Source: Thelephora terrestris
Lineage: Eukaryota > Basidiomycota > Agaricomycetes > Thelephorales > Thelephoraceae
Assembly (NCBI GenBank): GCA_015956445.1
Contig: WIUZ02000011.1
Coordinates: 1,079,501 to 1,143,500 of the forward strand
Reading direction: 5' to 3'
Length of the DNA stretch: 64,000 nt
Every line of letters starts with the position of its first letter. Positions within the stretch are counted from its first letter, which is position 1. This document shows, in pieces, positions 33,520 to 45,179 of the stretch. A model generated the notes under the pieces. That model saw only the letters and a program-made list of their open reading frames with translations. It made no database searches and was not told the origin of the DNA. The translations under genes were made by a program, and so were the position numbers.

Positions 33520-35574
33520 TCTTTCAGGTGAATACTCCCCGTTCCCTTGCGACGTAGAGGCCCAGGTGCTAATCTAAATCTGATTGATAGGTTATCGATG
33601 ATGTTCCGATCCCCCACCTTCCGCCCGTTCTCATAATCCACACCTCGTAGTTTAGCGTATAATCATTAGTCCGTTTCCGCATACGTCTCGTTCTCATCTT
33701 TCCTCCTTGTATTCTCTGTTTTATTCAGCACTAGTCATCTCTTCTCCTGGGTTCCGAATAAAATCACTGTTGACCCATTCCAAATCCGTCCGACGTCCGC
33801 GCAAACTCCGACTAACGCTCTGAAGCTGATTGGAGGGGACGAATCAGAGATATTCCCACGAACGCTCCCGCCTTGACTTTGAGCCAGGCCGTCCCATTGG
33901 CTGGGGCTGAAAAGGCGTCGTGCGCCCCCCTCTCCAAGAGCTACCGTCGCTCATGCGGCTACAAGGCAGGATGCCCAGATCTTTCTACACCTCACGAATC
34001 ACCTGCATCTCGACACCACGGACGTTCTCATATCAGATCTATCCTAACAATATCTGAATTTCTTCAAAACGCGGGCTCTGGGCCCGTACGGGGCGCGGTA
34101 AATCGGCTGCGACCCCTTATTTACCCCACCCGCGCGATTGTTCCACCAATCCGCGTGAAGATCCCCCTGAGCACGAACCCGATTTCCATCTGGCGGCCTC
34201 GGGTGGTCATCACGGATTTGCCGTGTCTACCTCTCGCTTAGGAACGCTCCAGGCCGGTTCTCGCTCATTCTAATTTTTTGGCCTATAGTGTGGCTCTATG
34301 GCACGAGTCACAGCCCCTGCCTCTCGACTGCGCCTAGAGTATTATTACTCAGCGTTCCCGCCCCCGCCACTCGGTAATAAACTAGGGTCGTTCCGAGAGG
34401 CCGAACGAAGTTTCGATTTTTTAATTCCTTTTCTCAGATCACCGGAGAGCTCGCCAGGATCGGGGGCGGCGCTTTCCCGATACACACATCGTTGTAGGTT
34501 TGCCACTCAGCACGCCATAATGGACCCCACATCGAGGGCGCCCATGCAGGTCTCAGAGCCAACTAGAGCTGACCGAGACTTCCATGAGGCCTCGCCGAGG
34601 CGGTACGGTGGCTCTAACCAACTCCCCAATTCTCGGCGTTTACACTATCATCTGGTCAGCGAACTGCTAGCTTTTCGTTCACTTTCACCACCCCCAACGC
34701 TTCGTTACTTACGCCAGGTGGGTGCGGCCTCCACGCACTGCTCATTACTGTGAGCGCGGCCCAGAAAACAACATCAAATCGTCGATACCATGTGTTCCGG
34801 ATGGGCTGTCAGATTTTTTTGGCGATTCGCGGGTGATCGAGGCTCAGTTCGGAAGCCTGGGTGCTTGCAAATCTCTTACTGTCGCAAAATACCGGTTACG
34901 TTTTCTGTAGTAATGAATCAGAACTCCTTCGAACACATACATACCTGAACTCCCTCGACCCTTCCGTCTCAGCGAGGTCACTCATCCATTCCTCTGCTCC
35001 GTCGATCATGATTGGCTGGAGAGCCAGCTGCGCCCGCAGTGGTCCACACCGACCTCAGCGCCTATCATTACGGGTTTCATTTCCCACGGCTTCTCAGTAC
35101 CGCCCCCTCATTGGGCAGCTTCAAAAAAAGTTACATTTAAATCAAGCCCGTGAAAACCACTTAGGAAGGCCAGGGTTTCAAAGGCTGTACCACCCACACA
35201 CACACATTTACGGACCCTTCCTTAAAAGTTGTGCAACTAATGCGGGCGCGTTCGCAGGTACCTTTGGAAGGCGGCCTATCGACACGCAAATAGCTGTAAT
35301 TATTTCTTGAAATCATGTCGTGATTTTGTACTATGGATGTTTAGTTCGTGTGTAATGGGATGCTGAGTCGTGGGGCGGAGCCTCTCCGATTCCGTCCTCA
35401 GAGGACCTTCCTTCACCAGCCCTAGGAGATCCGTAACTCCGATTGAACGAGAGATGCATCACGCTTGAAGCACCATTGAAACAACGGGGTCTTCCCCAGG
35501 CTTAGCGTAAACCTATCGTATATGCGCAAGCAAAGGTCAATCTTAATTCGATCCAAACCAGGTACGTCTGTGGG
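33520..35574. other. Long intergenic stretch, no gene recognised
   Basis: About 2 kb with CT-rich and poly-T runs and short overlapping frames (33873-34241, 34298-34753, 34861-35310). None has a domain, plausible introns or a good start. No tRNA or rRNA was recognised. Confidence 0.35.
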
Positions 35575-37224
35575 CTATTCCTCATCCCGAACCTCATCCC
35601 GCTCGTCGTCCAAATCCCCTCTACTCGTCCCCGCCTCTCTTTCCTCATGGACTCTGGGATCTGAGGCGCAGATCAGGGTCGTGGTGACACCAGCAGCATC
35701 AGCCAAGCGTTTCAACTTGAGCGCCTGGGGTCTCTCGTGTTCCCCGCAACGTACGGTGAGGGTTTCAACGCCAGAATGCATCCTATCCTGCGTCATCTCA
35801 CCACACAACCACCGGAGCCCTTCACCACATTCACCCCCGAGTTCCAGATGTTCCAAAAATTCTAGGTCCTGCAACAACCTGCTAAGCCAGTCGAACTCCG
35901 AGCCGATCAGCTGGTGGCCCATGTTCACAGTCAACCTCCGCACGGTACGAAGAGGGAGTTGTCTCCAGATTCGGCTTTCGTGGGACTCGTAGTCCGATAA
36001 TGGCCCCGCAAGGTATTTCAGAGTCGCTCCAGAAGGGCTTCGGAAAGTGACTTCGTCGGATGACATGCCGATATTGACTTGCAACTCGGGGAGTTGAGCA
36101 AGGTTCGGGAGGTGTTCACGGAACGTCGTGTGAGGAAAGATGGGGCGATAGTACGTCAACCTTGGCAATGATTGCACGCAAAGCGACGTGAGCTTTGGGA
36201 GCCGGAGGTATTGGAGGATGTCTGGAAGGTGTGCATCCGTCACGTGGTCGGCGAACACGGACAGGCTCATCTCCTGCACGTGCGAGAGTGTGACCACCCG
36301 ATGATCCTCGTTGGTGTATAGGCTCGCGTGGAATGTGATGGATACCCTCTCCAGCGACGGAAGTTGCTCGAACGTCCTCAAGAACCGGTCCATCGGCGTC
36401 GAAACGTATCTGATCGTGTGCAGTACGAGTTCGGTGACGTTGGGAAAGGACTGGGGTCCAAGGAACGTCGAGATTCCTCTCAATTCCAGCTTCTTCGTCT
36501 GTGAAAGGAATGGGTTGTCGAGATCTGGGGGGAATTCCAACGCATGTGGGTGAGGCGGGATGACGGTGACGCGGAAGGTGTGCAGCATGGGGAGGGGATT
36601 TCGCAGCCGTTCCGCAATCTGGCTGAAGTTTGATGATTTGACCAACCGGACAGTTAACCCAGCCAGTCGGGAGGCATGGGGGATGACGAACTCAACAAAC
36701 GAAGGGTATAGGAGGCTAACATCGAGCGGTGTAGACTTGGATCGCTCGATGTACGCCTTTATCTCTGGTGAATTTCCACCGGCGTTGCGCCAGAGACGGG
36801 GAAAGGAGAGTAATGTTTCTCTCCAGTGTCGACAGACCGCAGTCGCGTTGACCAAGTCGCGCTCTTTCGCGAAGAACGTGGCAACATGGGCCAGTGTTTC
36901 CGGAGGGATCCGGTTGACGGGTGCGAGGCGGTTCTTGATGTTCTTCATCCTCCTAAATATCGTTGGCATCCTCGAGATCGCATCGTTGATCTAGGTACCG
37001 ATCGAACGTCAGAGTTTGCTTTCGTTGGTGTGACCTTGTCCAAACCTGCGCAGCTGTCTTGACATCTGTTTCACTGCCGAGCGGAAGAACTGGGAGTGAG
37101 TTTCTGTGAACGGCGCTCGAGGAATATTCTACCTGAGGGTGCCAGCGATGCTATCCAACCTCCCTTCGATGACGTCAAGGAGTTGAGAAAGCGGCGGCTG
37201 GAGATCGGGTGGGGCCTCCTTCAT
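35575..37224 (-). CDS. F-box protein, family copy D
   Basis: Proposed exons 37133-37224 (92 nt), 37035-37053 (19-nt microexon), 35575-36990; 508 residues. Exon 1 reads MKEAPPDLQPPLSQLLDVIE and ends in phase 2. Direct splicing to the big exon breaks the frame; the microexon restores it and gives SCAGLDKINDAISRM, parallel to copy E. The F-box follows (VNRIPPETLAHVATFFAKE, NATAVCRHWRETLLSFP). A leucine-rich beta-helical region then runs to a strongly charged tail (EEREAGTSRGDLDDERDEV). Likely an SCF substrate adaptor. It is the closest relative of the pseudogene just downstream of its start. Confidence 0.8.
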
Positions 37225-37589
37225 TGTGTGGCACGGGAGGTTTGGCTGCAGTATCCGCAAGTGACAACGGTTCGGGGATGCTGGAGAGTTATGCGTTCAA
37301 CGTCAACCGTGACGTTCCGATCTCCGGTGATTGACTTTTGGTGAAACGTGATCGAGAGCATTGCCAACGTTACCTCGAGCTGAAAACGATTTCCTTATTT
37401 ACTCCAACACAAGGTTACAATATCTGAACGTAGAGGTCAGATGTCATATTTTCGGCCAGAAATCCCCCTCAAGGCCCTCATGACTACTACTGGGTCCACA
37501 TCACCAGAACCAGGGTTCGAATCCGAAGAGGGGTCTTCCCTTCCGCCAACTCACGACACCGACGCAGTTGCCCTCGAGGTTTCCCCCGT

Positions 37590-38645
37590 GATGTTTGCAC
37601 GCAAAGTGATATGAGCTTTGGGAGTCGCATGTGTTAGAGGACGTTTGGAAGGTATGCAAACGCCGAAGTGGATAAGCTCATCTCTTGCACGCGTGGAAGT
37701 GTGGCCATTCGGCCTCCTCAGCACGGAATCACCAGGGGAACTTGATGTGGACTCTCCCCAGCAGCGGAAGTTGTTCCAAGGCTCTCAAGAGCAGGTCCAT
37801 CGATGTGCGATTGGTGCTGTGTAACGAGTTCTGTGACGCTGGGGAGGGTTTCTGGACCACGGACCCGGAATTCCGTGATTCCTTTGAGTTCTAACCTCCG
37901 AATGTACAAAGAAAGAATTCCCGGGACTTGAGGAGACTTCTAACCAGTAGTGCGAACGAGGGGGACCAGCTAATGTGCAACGTGGGGATAGGACAGGGCA
38001 GAAGTTCTACGTAGTGGTCGACTTGAAGTTCGACCATTCGCCCAATTCGATGGTCAAACCGTGACTGACCAACCGGCAGGAGGCGCCGGGGACGATAAGG
38101 GGTGGCAACCGAGGGATTTGAGAGGCTAACGTCGAGTGGAGTGGACTTCAATCGTTCAATGTACGCTTGTATCTCAGACGATATACCTCCAGCGTGACGC
38201 CAGAGTCGGGGAAAGGAGAGTAGCGTCTCTCTCCAGTGTTGGCAGACCGCAGTGGCGTCGATCAGGTGGCGCTCTTTCTTGAGAAACGTAAACGTGGCAA
38301 TATTTCTGGAGGGAACCGACGGACAGGCGCAAGGCAGTTCTTGATTTTCTCCATTCTCTTCAACATCGCCGGGGTCCTCGCGATTCTATCACTGATCTAG
38401 GTACCGGTCCAGCCGGCGTTGGCTTTCATCGTCGTGACTTGGTAGTGACATTGCACAAACCTGCATAGCTACCTTGCCATCTACCTCTCTGCCAAGAGGG
38501 CAGATTAGCTTATGAGTTCGACGTAAATAACACTTGGAAGAAGTTCTAAGCTTGCCAGCTATCTTCTTTAGTCTTCCTTCAATCATTATCGAGGAGTTGA
38601 GAAAGCGGCGGCTCAAACGTAGATTGTGCGCCCTTCGTGGCGTGG
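37590..38645 (-). pseudogene. Decayed F-box gene copy F
   Basis: Matches copy D on the minus strand. The exon 1 region lies at about 38560-38640 (GCCGCCGCTTTCTCAACTCC), but its ATG position reads ACG. The F-box region (about 38200-38330) and leucine-rich part (37600-38150) are in several frames. The C-terminal half of the protein is shortened, and only an acid-coding scrap remains near 37500-37590. Frame breaks and the missing start show it is dead. It sits in tandem between D and E. Confidence 0.75.
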
Positions 38646-38903
38646 TGTAGGTGGTCCGGTGGCAACGTTTGCGAACCAGAGAGGGGGTTGTCAACTTGTT
38701 GGCGTGTGAATGAGAAAGTTTACCCAGATGATGGAGGAAAAAGCACCTGGACCCAGATGTCATGGTATTCTCACACGTGAAAAACCTCGTTATGACGTAT
38801 AGTATGCTTCAACCCAACAAGGGAGATCGCTGCATACTACTTGCATAATACACACTATTCGACCTTGAGAAAGTATCGTACCGTACAATGTATCACGGTT
38901 GCA

Positions 38904-40468
38904 TCAACAGCCCTCGTTACTAACTAAATGTGTTATTGTCAACGGAAGGCCGACGTCTTGCCTCGCATCATTGAACGCCGCAAGATCAACTTCAACGCCT
39001 TCTCCACCGTACACCACGAGCCGGCGAAGGGCCGGACAAAGCCCCTTCCACTTCCAGCTTCCTCGCCAAAATCGCAGTACCTGAGTCCACCTGCCCCTTA
39101 TCTCCAGGTCCTCAACCCCCTCCAATGCCCCGAGCATTCCAAAAAGCCATTCCATGTCCATATCGCGAACTTCAATGGCGAGCGACCGTACGGACCACAG
39201 AGGAAGACCTCCAAGGACCTCGCGCGTTTTTTCAAAGCTTGAGAGTTGCCCGATGAAGATGTCGAGGGTGTGCTGACTTTCGTTTTGGAGGTGGATTTCG
39301 GTAAACCATGAGCGGGGAACGAGTACTGCTTTCGGCAGCTCAGAAAAGTTTGGAAGTAGTCCGGAAAATGATAAAGGAAAGCAGGGGCCGATGGATTCAA
39401 GCGTATAATGTGAATGGACATCGAGCTTTTCGAGCTTTGGTAGGTAGAGTCCAGGGAGAACGGGTCCCATACGAGCACCGCCCATGTCATTGGTTGAGAG
39501 AAGTGATAAAGTTCGAAGGTTCTGGAGAGTTACGATGCGATCTCCGGCGGCGGTCGTCGGTATCCCCCGCGAGCGAAATTCGATGAAAAGGATCTCCAAA
39601 GCCGGTAGTCGTTCCAACGTGCGTAAAAGGCTTGCAGTGTCCAGTGAGATGTCGGAATTTGTGTGCAGAGTGAACGAGGTGACAGAATGGAAGGTGGGGG
39701 GGCCGGAGAAGGAAGAAATATCTTCCGCGAGAATTTCTTTTAGCGACGGAAAAGAGCCGCCGAGGAAAGAGGGAGGGATATCCAAATTGTGTCCTACATG
39801 ACGAGAACGTATGCTGAGCGTTCGCAGGGACGGGGCCGGTTCGGGGAGGTGCACCGCAACTTGGTCCATGTGGGATTGTCCCACTAGATCCAAGCGTAGG
39901 GAGGCCACACGCCTGATGTGTGGGCGGAGCAATCGAGCTAGGTTTGACGATGTCAGGCGCACGTTGAGAGGACGCCACCTGGAACGCTCGAGGTATGCCC
40001 GAATTTTTGAGGTCGAAGAGCCACTGATGTTGCACCACAAGTAAGGGGTGGCCAGTAATGTCGTCCGCCAGTGTCTACAAACGGCGGTTGTATTTATGAG
40101 GTCCCTTTCGTTCTCGAGGAAAGTGGGGATGTGGCCGAGGAGCTCCCTGGGGAATCGGTTTATCCGCGCGAAGGAGTTTTTGAGATATCCAGACTTTTTC
40201 CAGATGCCGGAGGCCCTCAATATAATCTCGTCCATCTAAATCGAGGAGGGGTTAGAAAATATGCGGTTGCATTAGGGTGTCATTTCAAACCTGTTTGTCG
40301 AACGGAGCCCCGGCTGAACAACTGTTATGAAATTGTGAGCGAGTGACCAAGGCATCGTCGGTGGCTGGGGAAATACCTGTAGGCACCCAGCATCTCGTCC
40401 AGCTTTCTTTCAATGGCATCGAAAAGCTGGGAGAGAGATGGGTCTCGTTCAGAGTAGGAATCCCCCAT
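38904..40468 (-). CDS. F-box protein, family copy E
   Basis: Proposed exons 40377-40468 (92 nt), 40291-40321 (31-nt microexon), 38904-40235; 484 residues. Exon 1 reads MGDSYSERDPSLSQLFDAIE. The microexon encodes CSAGAPFDKQ and joins in frame to MDEIILRASGIWKK. The F-box is INRFPRELLGHIPTFLENE and NTTAVCRHWRTTLLATP, followed by a leucine-rich region. The C-terminus lacks the long acidic tail seen in copies A-C. The same exon 1 length and phase as A-D show common ancestry, though the protein is more diverged. Probably an SCF adaptor. Confidence 0.8.
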
Positions 40469-41096
40469 GACGTGCGGGTCGACCATGACGAGACTTGGTG
40501 AAGTTGAGGTCTCTGCAGTTCTTTAGCCCCTCAGTTTATCACAGGTCCATCAGAGACTACTTACCTCTGCACGAGCTGGCAGCAATGGAGGAAAGTGGAG
40601 GTGAGGCGAAACATTATATGGTCCGCCCTCAACCCACGCCTTCGGACCGGCTCATTACAACCCTGCCCCAGTCGAGTTAGGTTTGTGTATGGGTTCCGTC
40701 ACTCGCCGCTAGTTACGACATGTTACGCTGGTGAAGCGCTCTCAAATCACTTCATTCACGACCGCTGCCTGTCAGTGTGAATTCCAGATATTGGGTCCCG
40801 CGTGCCATGGGGAAGCCGTTGAGCCTCGGGAAGGAGTCGAGACCCATTTGAGTGATCTGAGATGGGCTATCGAAGCGTACGGGCATTCAAACAAAAGAAT
40901 TACTGATAATCAGACCGGGTCGTGGGACGGAATTGACGACATGTTGATCGTCGATTTAGCTTCCCCTAAGGTCACGTGCGGTATGCCATTTTGTTGCGCA
41001 ATCGCTACATTCGATCGCGACATCGTCACTCAAACGGGAGGAGGCGAGGCTGATTAAAAAATGTGAGCTCTTCCCTTCCGGTCTTTCGAAGCCATC

Positions 41097-44000
41097 ATGG
41101 CCATACACCCAAACCAGCCGGGGAACGAGACCCCCTTGTCCTCCACCTCTACGTTGTCCGTTCCAGCTTCTCCTCATCTCAAGCCCCTCCAATATTCTTC
41201 TATTGGACGCACGCTATCAGCTTCGAATCATGTCGAATATCTCGCATCCAGGACAGCACGGTCAAATGCAGTTTTCATCTACGATCTCGCCGAGCAGGTT
41301 GGTTTCGGCACCCTGACCAAAGCCTGGAGTCAAACCCAACAAACGAACACTTCCGACGGCAAGGGCGCAGTCCAGCATTCGCCAGATATGGCCCCAGTGA
41401 CCCCCCTACAAACCAGGGCGGGTGCGGGTCTTACCCTGCTTGGCCGGCTCTCACACGATTCCTCCAGTTCTTCCGATTTGCAGAGGAAAAATGTGGTCAC
41501 CGCGTATACTACCCCCGCTGGTTTGAAAGCTATGGCCGGTTCCCTCGCCTATCTCCCACCCGCTTCGCCGACCAATAAACTCGTCATTCAAGTCCCGACC
41601 GTTTCCCCAATTGGCGAGGATTTCACGCTTTCTCCGACCCTGGCTGCGCTCGGCTCTGTTCTCCCGCTTCTCCCCGCTTCTGCAGCGGTCCTCCTCTCCG
41701 CCGCACCAAAAGAAACAGTTGATTTGGCACTGTTATCATACACCATCCGTGATTCCCACATCATTCACTTCTTCGATCATTGGGGCTCAGCAAGAGAGGT
41801 CGGACACCTGTTAGAGCCATATCCTGACTCCCTCTCCTCTACCAACCCCAGCCAGGAGTCGCTCACCCGGGCCCTTGAAGACGCGGGGTACAAATTTTTC
41901 GATTATCACGGTGATCTAAATGCGGAAACCGTCCTCGTGGTACTCAACGGTCCACTAGCCCTTACGATATCTTCTTTGATCGCGGGTGTTTCCGGTCTCG
42001 CTGTCGTAGTTGTGAGGGTTCTCAGGCCCTGGGACGAGGACAGTTTCTCCAGTACCTTGCCGAAAACGGTTAAGAATGTTCACGTCCTCGAGGATGTGTC
42101 GCTCGAAACTGCTTTGGGGGTATTACATGCGGACGTCCTTGGCTCCCTTGTTTCCTCTGCAGCGGTCGGAGAACGTCCCTTACCCGTTGTGAGGAGCGAA
42201 AGGATTGTTCCTCGTCGTCTACAAGCGTTCCTCGAGGACATCTCGGCACTGGAGGATTTCATCTCCGAGATTATTCCCCATTTCACTCCCCGGGTTTCCA
42301 CAACTTCCCCCTCGACAAAGATTATCCAGTTCTACAGTACACCAGGAACTCCGCTCTCTTGTGTTCCTCAAATCACCGAGCAAACGTTTTTCCCAACTCC
42401 AAAATCGCTGATCTCCAGCAGGTTACTCACCAGTCACGACCTTCTGACCCGTTCGAGCGGTATTGCACTTGACCGTATCACGCTTGCCAAGGCGAAGTCC
42501 CCCACGCCATCGAGCGGGGACCGACCAGCAGACTTCATCGCGGTTCTTGATCAAGCATTGTTGAAGACTCATGTGGTCCTGGAAGCCGCGAAACCTAGCG
42601 CCACCATCCTCGTTGTCACTTCGTGGACCGCTCAAGAATTGATCGCCAACCTTCCCGTCGAGACGCTTTCACTCATTCGCAAAAAAAATCTCCAAATTTG
42701 TGCTCTCGACGTGAAGAAGCTGGGTTTCAACGCCAATGCCGCAGTCACCGAAGCACTTGAACCAGTCCTCGTCTACATCGCCTTCCTTAGGTTGTACCTT
42801 GGGGCAGCGACCAAGGCCGATGTTTCAATTCTTGCCCTCGCCAATCCTCTTATAAGGGCAGTCAGTAATCTCGAGGGCATTGATATAGAGAAGCTGGTTG
42901 AATTTGTGTGGGATGAGTTGTCCAGGGTGACCGTCCCTGCCAAAGGTAGTCAAAATCTGTGGTGCCCCACTGTTATCCCCTAATCGATAATTCGTAGATC
43001 CAGTCCCTCTCAAGGCCCCCTCCCCCCCTCTCAAGAGATTTGTATTCAACGCAATTGCTACCCAGGTCGAAGGCGAAACACATGTCAACGGAGCTAAGCT
43101 GTCTTCATGGCATGATGCTGCGAAGCATATACTCTTCCCATCGATCTTCTCTCCTTCCTCGGACATTTCCATTTCACCAGAGACATACCCCCAAAACCCC
43201 CGCCTGCGTCCCGAAATCCCCGACCGTACTTTCTTGGTCACCTGCACGGTCAATAAGCGACTCACTCCTCTGGAGTACGATCGAAATGTATTCCACCTGG
43301 AGTTTGATACCTCTGGCACCGGGTTGAAGTACGCCATTGGTGAAGCTTTGGGTGTGCACGGTTGGAACGATGGACAAGAGGTGCTGGATTTCTGCCAGTG
43401 GTATGGGGTCAACCCCGATGGGCTCGTCACCCTTCCCGTCCCCTCTTCTTCCTCTTCAACTGAAGGACATACTCGATACCACACACGAACGATTCTCCAG
43501 GCACTCCAGCAACAAGTTGATATCTTCGGCAAGCCACCCAAATCGTTTTACACAGACCTTGCCGCGTTCGCCACCAACGAAATCGACCGTCTTGCTCTGT
43601 TATTTATCGGTAGCGCCGAGGGTTCGTCCACCTTCAAGAAGATGGCCGAAATTGACACGGTCACCTTTGCGGATGTGCTAAAGCAGTTCCAGAGTGCCCG
43701 TCCGGGTGTTGAAGTCCTCTGCGAGTTAGTGGGGGACATCAAGCCGAGGCATTACAGTATTGCAAGTTCTCAGGCTGTCGTCGGAGACAGAGTGGATCTG
43801 TTGATCGTGACCGTCGACTGGCGGACGCCGTCAGGTTTGTTCCCTTCTTTGATATTTATAAGGACGCGACATTTACTCAGTCCCGCACATCTACAGGCAC
43901 TCCAAGATACGGTCAGTGCACACGATACCTTGCAGGGCTCAAACCTGGTCAGAGAGTTACCGTCTCCATCAAACCCAGCGTGATGAAGCTTCCACCCGAC

Positions 44001-44480
44001 TCTCGAAAACCACTTATCCTCGCCGGACTGGGTACAGGAGCTGCCCCCTTCCGCGCATTCCTCCAACACAGGGCCTGGGAAGCGGCGCAAGGCATTCCTA
44101 TTGGCCCTATCTACTACTACTTTGGCTCTCGTCACCAGTCTCAAGAGTATCTCTACGGAGAAGAGATCGAGGCGTTCATCGATGCGGGGGTTATCACAAA
44201 AGCCGGACTGGCATTCTCCAGAGACGGACCGAAGAAGGTCTACATTCAACACAAGATGGTTGAGGATGGAGATATCCTCGCTAAGAGTTTGTTGGAGAGC
44301 GAGGAGGGGGCCGGTGGAGGAGTATTCTATTTGTGTGGGCCGACATGGCCTGTCCCAGACGTATATGAGGCGCTCGTCAACGCGTTGGTTAGGAACGGGA
44401 CTGGGTTTAACGCCGTATCTGCGGGAGAGTACTTGGAAGGTCTCAAGGAGGAGGAGAGATACGTGTTGGAGGTGTACTGA
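41097..44480 (+). CDS. MET10: Sulfite reductase (NADPH) flavoprotein component
   Basis: Exons 41097-42945, 43004-43834, 43897-44480; 1087 residues, normal for the fungal alpha subunit. The first half (to about residue 600) is the pyruvate:ferredoxin oxidoreductase-like region of fungal Met10 (NHVEYLASRTARSNAVFIYD, TYTIRDSHIIHFFDHW-like segment). The second half is the FAD/NADPH reductase module: RTFLVTCTVNKRLTPLEYDR, then FAD-binding RHYSIASS at about residue 885, GQRVTVSIKPSVMKLP, LAGLGTGAAPFRAFLQHR (NADPH site), YYYFGSRHQSQEYLY, and YLCGPTWPVPDVYEAL. It lacks an obvious FMN flavodoxin domain, as in yeast Met10. It passes electrons from NADPH to the haem subunit (Met5) for sulfide formation. 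Confidence 0.95.
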
Positions 44481-45179
44481 GTGTTTATCCCATCTAAATT
44501 CGTCCACTTTCATATATATCCCCCTCGGCAAGAGGTTTAGAATAGTTCACCACCAAAGTGTAATAGGATTTCTGGGGCTACCATATACGGAATTCTTCTG
44601 CAGCGTGGAAGGCTAAGGCGTGCGTTGGGTCATTTCTCTACCTCTTGGGGGTGTTAGGCAAGTGAACATCCTGGCGCACGCAGAAGAACTCCTTATGGGA
44701 GCGTCTGCGACACTCGGGTAGATGAGGCCGCCCGTGGTGATCATGTGTTTATCGTCAACTACTGCGACCAATCCCTGTAGCGTAGGTTGCGGGAGTAACC
44801 TGGAGAAAGGAGAGAAGCCAGAGCTTCGTAACTGAGGAATTTAGTCAGACCATACGACTCGATGGTAGAAATTGGCACAGGGTGGTCCAGATCCGGCGCA
44901 TCCCAATAGTTTAACACGTGGGTGACTAGAATGGCCGTTCCTCCTGTAGCGATAAAGAGCGATAAGAAGGTCAAGGAGGAGCACCATCTTGACGGTTGAG
45001 TTGAGGGAGGTCTCGCGTAGCCTAATATGCGATCGGCTGGTACACGAGTTCATAGCGTGCCAGTGGCGAAGAGAAGATGTAAACTCCACAGGTTGCAAGC
45101 TAAGCTTCCTTTCTGCGGATGCCTTGTGGATTGTTCCGCGAGGCTGAAAAACCGGTACGACAAGGTTCGGGGTCCTGGC
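44481..45179. other. Intergenic stretch between MET10 and duplication block 2
   Basis: A minus-strand frame of 71 codons (44759-44974) starting with a hydrophobic FLSLFIATGGTAILVTHVL segment could be a gene fragment, but it has no partner exons. No other feature is seen. Confidence 0.3.

Noticed and set aside
34298-35310. Frames of about 150 codons
   Set aside because: No domain cues, poor starts and composition like translated non-coding DNA.
37505-37530. tRNA gene suggested by GGTTCGAATCC
   Set aside because: No matching A box, acceptor stem or anticodon arm upstream. The stretch is antisense to the decayed F-box tail.
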